Below are positions 12,036 through 22,410 of a stretch of DNA of 64,000 nt, in pieces. Within the stretch, counting starts at the first letter, position 1. Each line of letters begins with the position of its first letter. A model generated the notes under the pieces. It had not been told where the DNA came from and did not search any database. It saw only the letters and a list, made by a program, of their open reading frames with translations. Where the stretch lies: assembly GCF_030247195.1 (NCBI RefSeq), contig NC_080671.1, forward strand, positions 469,212,766 through 469,276,765. Direction: 5' to 3'. The stretch comes from Topomyia yanbarensis (taxonomy: Eukaryota > Arthropoda > Insecta > Diptera > Culicidae). Made by a program: the position numbers and the translations under genes.

Positions 12036-12980
12036 TCAAAACTTACATTTTCGAGTTTTGGCCTTTTCGACCACAGCTATCTCTTTAGCACCCTGCTCAA
12101 TTGGTTCTGACTTAGATGCGTTCGGCGGTATCTGTTCGGGAGAAAACCGACAAACTCTCTGGAAGTGACCGATTTTGTTGCAGTTTCTGCGTGGCTTGTC
12201 AATAGCAGGGCTCTCCGACTCCGACGACGAGTGGTACACATTTCCACGTCGCCAACATTTTTCTCCACGATTGTAGTTCATTCCACGACGATTGTAGTTC
12301 ACGTCACGGTTAGTGTTACGCCATCCAGCTAGTTCGGAAAACCTCGAGTTTCTCGAAGACTGGCGCGCCGGTGCCAGTTGATATGGTTGAAAACGATTGT
12401 GAGTTGTATTATATCTACGTTGCGATAACAGCCGGCTCAGATTGTATATGTGTCTGTTTGTAGTAATCCTTATTTAGCCGAATCGTCTCGACTTCGCGCA
12501 CTTTATCGACAAGTCGGTTATTGAGCCACCTTTGTTCAGCATTCTCAAAGCAGCCATCCGTACTTCGCGGTATCGCGCCTGTCCTGTGATGGTTCCTATG
12601 ATTTCTTCGAACTCTTTTCCATTGTTGAATTCGCACAATCTAGCCGTTGCAGCCACTCAATTGACGAATTTAAAGTCGGACTCCTCTGATTTTTGCGACA
12701 TCAAGGCCGGCTTCCTTCGCTGCAGCATGATATCTGATCCCGAGCCGAAATATGTTTTCAAACGATACAATGCGTTAGAAAATGGTTTGGTCTCTATTCT
12801 TGGGGCATCCTCAGTGCTCCTTGTATTTTTAAATATACTCAGCAGACGGGGTCCAGCTTTGATTCTATAGAGAATAAATTGAGTAGCTTCATCCTCAATC
12901 CCTGCCAACTTCATCGAATCAATTAAGAGATCCTTCCACATCTCAAACGAGTGTCTGTTTATGTCGTCATCTTGGAGCAC
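12036..12980 (-). pseudogene. Gag (Ty3/gypsy), broken
   Basis: Capsid-type helical region at 12657-12980 (HSFEMWKDLL, AGIEDEATQFILYRIK) followed, after an in-frame TGA at 12657-12659, by more capsid sequence at 12474-12656 in the same frame. A frameshift near 12490 moves the reading to another frame, and the nucleocapsid part lies at 12036-12302. The zinc knuckle reads RRNCNKIGHFQRVC: the spacing fits C-x2-C-x4-H-x4-C, but the first Cys position is Arg (CGC, one base from a Cys codon). The opening codon at 12980 is GTG at the junction with a foreign fragment, so the real N-terminus is missing. Confidence 0.8.
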
Positions 12981-13200
12981 CGATCAGGCTCATCGATCTT
13001 CGCTTCAGCTTGCGATTGATGCGGTTAAGTACATTCGAAGCACCTTTGAAAGCGGTAGCGTTGTTACTCTACCACTTTTCCTCTGCGGACGACCAGATGA
13101 CGGAGTGCAGATAGAAACACCGGAATAGACAGTTCGTCCACTATCTCGATGTGAACTGCCGAGAAAAGCAGACGAATATGGTCACGTACACCTTCGTTGG
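12972..13200 (-). pseudogene. BEL/Pao integrase core fragment
   Basis: The minus strand gives, over three frames, VYVTIFVCFSR, then AVHIEIVDEL with FLSALRHLVVRRG, then NNATAFKGASNVLNR. These match the BEL/Pao integrase core: the strand before AVHIE, the ALRR-like helix and the DN-T-F-GA block. In the last block the catalytic Asp position is Asn. Frameshifts near 13155 and 13065 and a stop show that it is dead. It ends where the gypsy gag begins, so the two relics are fused. Family known; call made from motif memory. Confidence 0.75.
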
Positions 13201-13534
13201 CCCACGGTTATGGTAGGAGACTTCAAATAAAATAGCCGGCTCCGCTGACAGAAAGCGGGTTAGAAATACTTTCTATGCCAGGAGATCGGCTGGGCTCTGT
13301 TGGACAAGCAAGTGTGGGAACGGTGAAAGCGGGATTCAACGAGATTTCTGCCCCCTCGCATCCAAAACTTCTGACGAGGGTTAGCTGAAGTTGAGGTCCT
13401 GCATGCAAGAGCTTTAAGTGATAAAAACTAGCTAAGACAACAGCAAGCGGGTACTTAATAAACCGGGCGATCGAGTGTTTCTTCGAATCTGTCAGTGCGG
13501 CGTGTGTGTCCTACTGTATGGTTGTGTTTAGACA
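13201..13534. other. Unrecognised flank
   Basis: No domain recognised. A 61-codon open frame on the minus strand (13223-13408) matches nothing known to me; it could be further BEL/Pao debris. Confidence 0.35.
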
Positions 13535-13849
13535 CACACCAAAAAAATCTGAATTTTATCGTTGACGTAATTGCAAACATGACACAATTCAACAAACCGT
13601 AATTTACGAAATGACAGAACATTACCGTGTTTCATTTAATTTTACATGAAACGTATACTTTACATGCGCAATGACGTAAAATTACACTTCCTACCATTCA
13701 AAACAAACGCTGTATGTGGAGTAAAATTACATGATTTACGAAATTAAACGTCATGTAAAATTAAAATCAAACGTAAAACTAAGTTATTTTTGATGCTCGT
13801 ATATGTCAGGGTCAGGAGACGTAAATTTACATTATTTTTTCTAGGTGTG
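13535..13849. mobile_element. MITE, family A copy 1
   Basis: A 315-bp non-coding element beginning CACACCAAAAAAAT and ending in the near inverse, ATTTTTTCTAGGTGTG. It is nearly identical along its full length to 14075-14389. The flanking dinucleotide is CA on both sides (TA at the second copy), which fits Tc1/mariner-type insertion. It is full of short TTTACGT/ACGTAAA inverted motifs and has no open frame. Confidence 0.85.
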
Positions 13850-14074
13850 CAGTCTTGCTCCATTGCACTTTCTCTCCTAACATAAACGCCCGCACCTTTG
13901 CCTGGACTCAATGGTAGAATCAATTACTACTATTCCTGATTCGTTTCTCTAGTTGGTAATGCGTGTAAATCCCAATCCAATTGTCGAATTTATTCACCAC
14001 GAATAAGAGAACAACATTTATGACACCCAATTCTGTTTCACTGACTTTAACTTTCGAATCACAACTGGTAGATA

Positions 14075-14389
14075 CACACCAAAAAATTCTGAATTTTATC
14101 GTTGACGTAATTGCAAAAATGACATAATTCAACAAACCGTAATTTACGAAATGACGGAACATTACCGTGTTCTATTCAATTTCACATGAAACATATACTT
14201 TACATGCGCAATGACATAAAATTACACTACCTACCATTCAGAACAAACGCTGAATGTGGAGTAAAATTACATGATTTACGAAATTAAATGTCATGTAAAA
14301 TTAAAATCAAACGTAAAACTAAGTCATTTTTGATGCTCGTATATGTCAGGGTCAGGAGACGTAAATTTACACTATTTTTTCTAGGTGTG
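14075..14389. mobile_element. MITE, family A copy 2
   Basis: A second 315-bp copy in the same orientation with few differences from the first, flanked by TA on each side (14073-14074 and 14390-14391). The copies are separated by 225 bp of unrelated sequence, so they are two insertions or a local duplication rather than a tandem satellite. Confidence 0.88.
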
Positions 14390-14433
14390 TATGCTTGCAT
14401 TTGCCTTCGTAATATTGGCTTGTGCCGAGTATA

Positions 14434-14610
14434 CAACGAAAAATATTGTCGTAGATACTACACGTAAATTGACGTCACTTGCCGAATGGAAAAAAATGCA
14501 TTATTACACTAGTTTACAAAATAAAATAAAAATCTGAACTTCAATATGTAAAATGAAATTTACCTATAAAATTAAAAGTACGTTCAGTAAAATCCAAATA
14601 TCTTCGGTTG
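14434..14610. mobile_element. MITE, family B
   Basis: A 177-bp element with ends CAACGAAAAATATT and AATATCTTCGGTTG (imperfect inverted repeats), flanked by TA on both sides. The interior is AT-rich, with an ACGTAAATTGACGT motif reminiscent of family A. Non-coding. Confidence 0.65.
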
Positions 14611-14969
14611 TAGTGCATCGATTCTATTAACAGAGTTCTACGACAGTATCGATCTTTATAGATTTTCACAGTAGAGGACAAAGTAAAAAATTGTCTACCG
14701 CGGTGGTGGAATCGGAGAGAGCGCGCTTGTGGTGGTGATACCGACGAGCAGCTTAACCGGGGAGAGTTTTGAAGTGGAAGGCCTACTTCTCTGCTGAAGA
14801 AACAACGCGACGAAGAACGACAGCAAGTGTCACTTTGTCAAACAACGGGCATCGAGTTTACAACGTAACACATGAGGTGTGTTCTACCGGTGGCTTCGTC
14901 ACCTAAGAGATAGCAAATAACAGGTTTATTTTTCGTTCCTTTTTGTGATAGTTTTTCTTTCTAGGTAAA

Positions 14970-16269
14970 ATGGATGACGAGATGGGAGAACGAGTAACAG
15001 ACCCTCCCCCTAAGCCTTCTGCTGAAAATGTAAACCCGATTAGAATTAACCCAGAGTCGTCAACGGGACCATGGATTGTATTTATTAGGCGTAAAGTAAA
15101 GGCGCTAAATATCATTCAAATTTCGAAAGATTTGACTTCGCGATTCTCGGATGTAAAAGAGATCGTCAAAGTTAATAAAGATAAAATACGCATTGTCGTT
15201 GGTAGTCTCAAACAAGCCAATGCAATTGCTTCTTGCGAGCGTGAATATAGAGCGTATATTCCTTCAAAGGAAATTGAAATTGATGGGGTCATCACAGAAT
15301 CGAGTTTGACTGTTGACGACCTAATTAAGCATGGGGTTGGTCGTTTCAAAGACACCATACTTAAAGACGTAAAGATACTTGAATGCAAGCAATTGCATTC
15401 AGTATCACACGAAGGAGATAAAAAAGTTTATTGACTGTCTGACTCGTTTCGAGTGACTTTCGCTGGGTCTGCGCTGCCCAACTATGTCATTATCGATAAG
15501 ATTCGTCTCTCTGTTCGCCTTTTTATCCCCCGTGTAATGAATTGCCTTAATTGTAAACAACCTTGGCCACACAGCCACTTACTGTTCCAATAAGGCACGG
15601 TGTGACATATGGTGGGGTTCTCATCAAGAGGATACATGTAATGAAAATTCAGAAAAATGTTTAATGTGCGGAGAAAACTCGCATGAGCTCCTTGCATGTC
15701 CCATTTATAAATCACGCGAGGATAAAATTAAACGATCCTTGAAGGAGAGGTCTAAGCGCTCCTATGCAGAAATGTTGAAAAATGCTACCCCTAAACCCAT
15801 CTTCCTAGAAAAAACTTACACATCTCTATTTTCGGAACAGTCTGACTCTGACGGAGCGTGCGAAGGCACATCATTTGTTTTACCCGGAAATTCCAGAAAA
15901 AGAAAACAGTCTTCTTTTCCCAAGCTACCAAGAAAGGGCCTTAAAATTTCTCCACCAATAGATAAACTGCGCCCAAAACCAAAAAATTCCGATTCAAAAC
16001 CGAAGTCAATTCCGTCCGGTTTTGGGAATGTACAATCCAAACAGAACACCATTACTGGAAATAATAAAATTTCGACTTCCTCTTAGCCTCAGCCGGGGGT
16101 AGGATTATTGAAATTTTCTGAAATTGTTGATTGGATTTTTAAACCATTCAATATTTCTGAACCATTAAAGAGTATACTTTCAGCTTGTTTCCCAACAATT
16201 AGAACATTTTTAGAGCAGCTGATTGCTCAATGGCCCATCCTTGCAGTAATTATATCTTTCGATGGATAA
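14970..16269 (+). pseudogene. LINE ORF1: Gag-like zinc-knuckle protein, broken
   Basis: The ATG at 14970 starts MDDEMGERVTDPPPKPS and opens a nucleic-acid-binding ORF1 protein that would package element RNA. An RNA-recognition-like region (about residues 30-110) is followed by zinc knuckles: C-L-N-C-K-Q at the start of the first, a second in which one Cys position is Trp, and an intact third, CLMCGENSHELLAC. Lesions: in-frame TGA at 15432-15434, a one-base shift within the first knuckle near 15569, and in-frame TAG at 16084-16086. The frame would end with TAA at 16267-16269, eight bases after the start of ORF2, an overlap that suggests coupled translation in the active ancestor. Confidence 0.85.
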
Positions 16270-19094
16270 TTCAACTCCTAAGGTGAAAGACTCCATCACT
16301 GTTTTACAGTGGAATTGCAGAAGTATCATACCAAAAAATGATTCCTTAAAAATTTTACTGCATAATTTAAAATGCGATGCTTTTGCTCTATGTGAAACAT
16401 GGCTTACCTCAAACATTAATTTCAACTTAAATGATTTCAACATTGACAGTATACGTCGTGCCAAAAAATCTAGTTATTGGAGGCGCTTCGTTGATGGCTT
16501 GTCTAGAGAAACATCATTGAGTACTCTTTGGAACACAGCCAGAAGAATGAGGAATCGAAACGTAACTAATGAAAGCGAAGATTATTCGAATCGCTGGATA
16601 ATTAATTTTGCCAAAAAAGTTTGTCCAGATTCTGCTCCTGCGCAGAAAATCATTCGCGATGCTCCCACTAGTAACGATTCCATAGATTCGCCTTTGACAA
16701 TGATGGAATTTTCAATTGCGCTCCTCTCATGCAACAATAATGCTCTGGGACTAGACAGAATTAAATACAACTTGGTGAAGAATCTGCCTGACCTAGCAAA
16801 AAGACGCTTGTTGAATTTATTCAACATGTTTCTTGAGCAGAATATTGTCCCGCGTGACTGGAGATAAGTGAGAGTTATCGCCATTCCAAAACCGGGAAAA
16901 CCAGCCTGCGATCATAACTCGTATCGACCGATTGCAATGCTATCCTGCATCAGGAAATTGTTGGAAAAAATTATCCTACGACATCTCGACAATTGGGTTG
17001 AGGCGAACGGCTTGCTCTCAGATACCCAGTTTGGTTTTCGGAGAGGAAAGGGGACGCCTGGCGCTACTTTCGTCAGAAATCCAACTCGCTTACGCAAAAA
17101 AAGAACAAATGGTGTCTGTGTTCTTAGACATAAAAGGAGCATTCGACTCAGTCTCCATTGATGTTCTCTCGGAGAAGCTACATCAATGTGGTCTTTCATC
17201 GATATTAAATAATTATTTATACAATTTATTGTCAGAAAAGCACATGCATTTTTCATATGGCGATTTAGCGACACTCAGAATAAGTTACATGGGCCTCCCA
17301 CAAGGCTCTTGTCTACGCCACCTTCTCTATAATTTTTACGTGAATGACATTGATAATTGTATTGTCAGCCCATGCACTTTAAGACAACTTGCAGATGATG
17401 GGGTGGTTTCTGCCACAGGACCTAAAGCCATAAATTTACAACAACCATTGCAAGATAGCTTGGATAATTTATCAATTTGGGCTTTAAAGCTGGGCATCGA
17501 TTTCTCTACGGAGAAAACAGAGTTGGTCGTTTTCTCAAAGAAGCGTGATCCAGCTCAGCTTCAGCTTCAGCTTCACTTGGTTGGTAGAACAATAGCCCAA
17601 GTCCTGACTTTTAAATACCTTGGAATTTGGTTCGATTCTAAAGGCACATGGGGAGGCCACATTAGGTATCTAATAACGAAATGCCAACAAAGGATAAATT
17701 TTCTGCGAACAATAACTAGATCATGGTGGGGTTCTCATCCAAGTGACATGATAAGATTGTATCAAACAACAATACTTTCAGTAATGGAATATGGGTGCAT
17801 CTGTTTCCGTTCAGCTGCGAACACTCACATTATTAAATTGGAACGAATACAGTATCGTTGTTTACGAATCGCCTTAGGTTCCATGCAATCGACACATACG
17901 ATGAGTCTTGAAGTACTAGCGGGAGTTCTTCACTTAAAAGACCGATTCTGGGATCTCTCTTCTCGTTTACTTATTCGATGTGAGGTTATGAACCCACTGG
18001 TAATTGAAAATTTTGAAAGACTTGTCGAGCTTCAACCCCAAACCAGATTCATGACAGTGTATTTCAATCACATGTCACAAGAAATAACGCCTGCTAGGTA
18101 TGTTCCCACATACGTCAATATACTAGATACTCCTGAATCCACTTTATTCTTCGACACGTCCATGCAAGCAGAGATTCGTGGAATTCCGGATCATCAACGC
18201 TCGCGGGAGATCCCTAAAATATTCACAAGTAAATATCAACACATAGACTGCCTTAAAATGTTTTACACTGATGGGTCACGAATCAGTGAGGCCACTGGTT
18301 TCGGTATTTTCAACAATAATTTTTCAATTTCTCTCAAACTTGCAGAACCCGCCTCTGTTTATATAGCGGAACTAGCAGCAGTTCACTATAGTTTGCAAAT
18401 AATTAATACTTTACCCCCGAACCATTACTTTATCCTCACTGATAGTCTCAGCACAATTGCAGCTCTACGCTCAAAGAGGATTGATAATCAAGATCCATTC
18501 TTTTTGGGGAAGATACGAGAATCTCTGAGTAACCTAACAAGAAAATGTTATAAATTTACCCTAGTGTGGCTCCCCGCCCATTGCTCTATTGCGGGAAATG
18601 AGAAAGCTGATAATTTAGCCAAGATTGGTGCACTAGATGGTGAAATATATGAAAGACCCATCGCTTACAATGAATTTTATAGCGCTTCTCGACAGAGAAC
18701 GCTTGCTAGTTGGCAAACATCTTGGGACAATGAAGATCTGGGACGATGGCTACACTCAATTATCCCTAAAGTATCAACGAAGGCATGGTTCAAAGGATTG
18801 GATGTAAGTCGGGACTTCATCCGTGTGATGTCTAGGCTCATGTCCAATCCTTATACTTTATATGCACATCTCCGTCGTATTGGGCTCGCTGAGGGTAATC
18901 ATTGTGCTTATGGAGAGGGTTTCCATGACATTGAGCATGTTGTTTGGTCCTGCACTGAATATCGTGAAGCCAGATCACAATTAGTAGATTCTTTACAAGT
19001 CCGAGGAAGACCAAGGGACATCCTGGCATATCGCGATCCTCTATACATGGAACTTATCTATCATTTTCTAAAAACAGCGTCTGTAAAAATTTAA
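16262..19094 (+). pseudogene. LINE ORF2: endonuclease / reverse transcriptase / RNase H, broken
   Basis: ATG at 16262 overlaps the ORF1 stop. Only the first part of the AP-type endonuclease is left (TVLQWNCRSI, FALCETWL); after about residue 65 the sequence jumps to the linker before reverse transcriptase, so most of the endonuclease is deleted. Reverse transcriptase shows PKPGKP, SYRPIAMLSC, FLDIKGAFDSV and LPQGS; the active-site box is LADD, with Leu for Tyr. RNase H has Asp in FYTDGS, Glu in AELAAVHYSL, Asp in LTDSLS and LPAHCSIAGNEKAD. A C-terminal Cys/His region (HDIEHVVWSC) follows. An in-frame TAA lies at 16865-16867 and a frameshift near 17075; from there a long clean frame continues to 19094. 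The RNase H half looks least damaged. Confidence 0.92.
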
Positions 19095-19410
19095 TTAAAT
19101 TCATCTCCTCATACTCTCATCCAAGGCTAATCATTCACCAATTAAAGTGTCCTAGAATATTCAGTTTTTAAATTTAGACAATAACAGAAAAAAGTAAATA
19201 AATTCACCCGAAAATACTAGATAATTATGCAATACAACAATGTAAGGAAAAAAGCAAACAATAAAGTGATTTCAGTGTTAGTTTTAGACAAATTACTAGT
19301 ATAGTTAAAATTAGTCTTAAGGATTTTTGTAACGTGCTATGTAAAAAAAGAAACTGGCGTAAAAAGCTTGTGCAAATGCCGTGTCAAATAAACATATGAA
19401 AAAAAATTAA

Positions 19411-20279
19411 TACTTTCAATAATTTATAATTGATCGGTAAGTTGGAATATTCGATGATAGATGAAGATGTAATATTTCTTTTATTTTGTGGTGCTGAAAA
19501 AATACTTAGCACGGAGGGACAGAACGAGGCTTGTAATTTGAAAAGCACGTCGAATGCTCAGTCTGTGCAGGATACCTTTGTGTAAAAAGTATTTTTGATT
19601 ACTGTTAAAGAATCAAAATTCGAAGAAACAAACAACAAAACTCTTCAATTTCACTCGAAAAGCTGCGTCCAAATCGGTTCAAAATTGAAATAGTAACATG
19701 TATTTCAAGTAGTATCTTTAACCAGTGATCATAAAATATTGAAAATGTGTTGTGCTTGTGTCAGCTTAGGAAAAATATAAAATATCACATTTTATTAGGC
19801 CCGGCTTCTGACCACTGTGCTCGAAGACCGGTTAAAATAATGTAATAATCATTGAGGATATTTCATAAATCGTCAGAAGCTATAAATCATGCGTTTCATC
19901 CTTAGGAATTGATTTAACGACAGATCATCTATTCTTTTCTCGATGCCGATTTGAGCTCGGTATTTTGAGCAATTTAATAGTACTTTACGCTCTATAACGA
20001 TATTCTGATAGTTTTGAACATTTTTAGAATTGTATCCAAATTGATACTTCCTTTAAACAATAAAAAATTTGTTAACCATTAGTTTTAAGAAATTTGAAAT
20101 TTGAAGCAAAAAAATTTGAAACCTACAAGTTAACGTATAGTACCGTGTCAAATAAACATAATGAATAAAAATATATTTTTCACCGCTTGATTCAACAGAA
20201 AACTCGATTGCATTTGAATAACTATCTAATTTAAATTTATTGTAAACATATTATTTTCGTTTATACAAACTGGCATCCC
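19411..20279. other. AT-rich sequence with a second LINE-tail motif
   Basis: No gene. CCGTGTCAAATAAACATA at 20143-20160 repeats the motif at 19379-19396 of the LINE 3' end, followed in both cases by a short AT-rich tail. It may be the tail of a second, 5'-truncated copy. Confidence 0.5.
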
Positions 20280-21619
20280 TGCCATTACTCGATCGTAGAA
20301 TTTCCATTTGAATGCATCTCAACGTCTCTCAATTTCAACTCTATAGCATTCGCTCCCTGAGTACATTCTCGTTCTCTCTCGTCCATTACCACCCACCGGA
20401 AGGGTGTATGAGTGCGTGTAATCAACCTACCACCCTCTCTCAGGTAACCACCCCGTTCCGATTCCATTCCACTAGCAATGATGTGCACTGGATGTGATCG
20501 CACACACAGCGATAGAGAAAGCGATGGGAAAGCGCGCGCGAGAGACGTAAGCTACGAAATGACACAAAACCATTGTCGCTGTGTGTGTGTGAGTGTGTGT
20601 GTGTGCGTATGCCCTCACGCTTTTGCATGTATGCCTCGGCCAGGAGCGCCGTTCGTTGGCTCACTCGCTCTCGCAGTGCCGCTGCATGCAGTATTTTCAA
20701 ACGGGGCGACCCACGCGGCTGTGTGTGTTGGTGCGCGCCCCGTTCGTCGTACATATGTAAGATACAGATGAAGTCGGAGTTGAATTGAAAATGAAATGGA
20801 AATGAAAATACAACCCACCTATTTTTGTTTCATTTCAATGTTATACGATTAAGTGATTCGTTCTCTAATATATATTTTTAAAACTGTTATTTATTATTCG
20901 TGTGACTGCGGCGACGGTTTCTCGTGTGTTTCTCGGTGCTCCGCTCGGTACTGCTGTTTGCCGTGCTGGAAGAAGGTGCTTTTTGGCTCGCCTGCTGCTG
21001 CTGTTGCTACTTCTTGGCGCGAGGTGTGCAATCCGGTGCGCTTTTCTGCCAGCCTGCTGAGTCGGTTGTGTGTCTCTGCTCGGCCGCCGCCGCCACTTGC
21101 ACCAAACAATTCGATTTACCAACCAAAGAAAACGGGAGTTAGTTCAGCTAGCAATTGGAGAAAATTGGCAAACCCCGAGAACCAACCGAATGAGGGGGAA
21201 ATCAAATCCCGAAAACAGTTGGACATTCAGTCGTACAATTGGCACTCGCGCGCCCGCACTCGAATTAGATACGAAGCTGTAAGTTCCGGGGGCCGATTCG
21301 ATCGAGGTGGAAAAAATGTGGTGAAGAAAATTTAGTTAAGAAGGTGTGACGGTGATTAAGTTGATCTTTTTTTTTCTCTCTCGGGCCGAGAATGTGAGAA
21401 AGAAGAATTGTTACTTGGTGTAAAACCGAGAAAAGGTTTTTACTTAAAAGTGAGAAAAAATCGTAGGAAAATATGAGAAAATAAGATTGAGTGTAAAAAT
21501 TAGAATTAGTGCGAGAGTTCGGAAGATTGAAGATGTTAGTTTGAAGGGGGAGTGATTTCTTCAGCGCTTGCAAAATTACTGACCACAGCGAAAAAGTGTT
21601 GCGTGTACGGAAAGATATT
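20280..21619 (+). promoter_or_regulatory. Probable promoter and 5' UTR of dac
   Basis: This region lies directly upstream of the dac start codon, is richer in GC and CpG than the surroundings, and holds no transposon remnants that I could detect. It contains a TG-rich microsatellite (20580-20605), a short CTG run (20991-21004) and purine-rich sequence with a TGA stop at 21542-21544 in frame with the dac start. Splice-donor-like sites (for example GCTGTAAGT near 21275) exist, so the leader could be spliced. No TATA box or initiator could be assigned with confidence. Developmental genes of this type often have long, GC-richer leaders, which agrees with this reading. Confidence 0.5.
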
Positions 21620-22404
21620 ATGGACAGTGCAATGGATTCGGCATCGACGGCCAGTGACCACAGTATTGCGTCGTCCAACGATTCCCGGGGTCGCAACCTG
21701 TCATCTCCGGCGATGCCCCATACGCACAATGGCAGCGGTCATCCGCTGGACAAAACACGAACTCCTACTCCGGTGAGTCCGGTGCACCACAACAGTCACG
21801 GTACGAGTCTGAATCACGGGTCTGGCCGTCAGATGGCTTCTAGTCCCCTGGGGGCAACACCCCAGCAACATATGATGAGTATGGCCCATCCGCTAAGTCC
21901 GCCACACGTGTCGACACCGAATGCGATGATGGTTGGGATGCCACCGCGAATGGCCGGGAATCTATCGCACATTCCGCCGCACGGACTGGGATTGCTGAAT
22001 TCCTTTATGCACCATGCCAGCCCGTTGGATCTGATGGCCGCTGCTCATCATCATGTACCTCCTCGGTCCTACAATAGTCCACCGCCGATCTCCAGCTCCG
22101 ATCCAACGGCCAACGAGTGCAAACTGGTCGACTACCGAGGTCAGAAAGTGGCTGCCTTCATCATCCAGGGCGAAACGATGCTCTGTCTTCCGCAGGCTTT
22201 CGAACTGTTTCTGAAGCATCTGGTCGGTGGTCTCCACACGGTCTATACCAAGCTGAAACGGTTGGACATTGTGCCGTTGGTGTGCAACGTCGAACAGGTG
22301 CGGATACTCCGGGGGCTTGGTGCGATCCAACCCGGAGTCAACCGGTGCAAGTTGCTGGCCTGCAAGGACTTTGACGTCCTCTATCGGGACTGTACCACCG
22401 CCAG
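21620..22404 (+). CDS. dac: Dachshund, first coding exon (partial CDS)
   Basis: Dachshund is a nuclear transcription cofactor of the Ski/Sno/Dac family, acting with Eyes absent and Sine oculis in eye, leg and mushroom-body development. The exon encodes 261 codons plus two bases (phase 2). Residues 1-164 are low-complexity, rich in Ser, Pro, His and Met. From about residue 165 (NECKLVDYRGQKVAAF) to the exon end runs a complete DachBox-N fold, with the hallmark stretches LPQAFELFLKHLVGG, VYTKLKRLDI and RCKLLACKDFDVLYRDC, very close to Drosophila Dac as I remember it. The start at 21620 (ATTATGG, A at -3, G at +4) is the first ATG after an in-frame TGA at 21542; ATG 21632 is an alternative. The exon ends CCAG/GTGAGG. 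Downstream exons with the C-terminal DachBox are not in the window. Confidence 0.95.
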
Positions 22405-22410
22405 GTGAGG
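22405..22410 (+). other. dac: Splice donor of the dac coding exon
   Basis: GTGAGG after CCAG is a good donor. The reading frame meets TGA immediately if unspliced (GCC AGG TGA), and conservation with Dac stops here, which supports the exon boundary and a phase-2 intron. Confidence 0.88.

Larger units (their letters stand above)
9248..12980 (-). mobile_element. Degenerate Ty3/gypsy retrotransposon, mag-like
   Basis: On the minus strand the order gag - protease - reverse transcriptase - RNase H - integrase is preserved from 12980 down to 9248, which is the Ty3/gypsy order. The integrase style and YLDDILV motif fit the mag-like group known from insects. The element is dead: gag has an in-frame stop, a frameshift and a lost zinc-knuckle Cys; the protease active-site position is Asn; the first part of reverse transcriptase is missing; more stops and frameshifts follow. 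No LTR pair, primer-binding site or target duplication could be found. The 5' side is directly joined to a BEL/Pao integrase scrap, so the 5' LTR has been lost. Confidence 0.9.
14690..19410 (+). mobile_element. I-clade LINE (non-LTR retrotransposon), decayed
   Basis: Two overlapping ORFs, a GC-richer 5' leader (about 14690-14969) and an A-rich 3' region (19095-about 19410) make a nearly full-length non-LTR retrotransposon. ORF1 encodes a zinc-knuckle protein. ORF2 has endonuclease, reverse transcriptase and RNase H, the set typical of the I clade. The 3' part holds CCGTGTCAAATAAACATA near its end, a motif found again at 20143-20160. Stops, frameshifts and an endonuclease deletion show that it cannot move. 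Exact ends are estimates; no target duplication was recognised. Confidence 0.9.
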
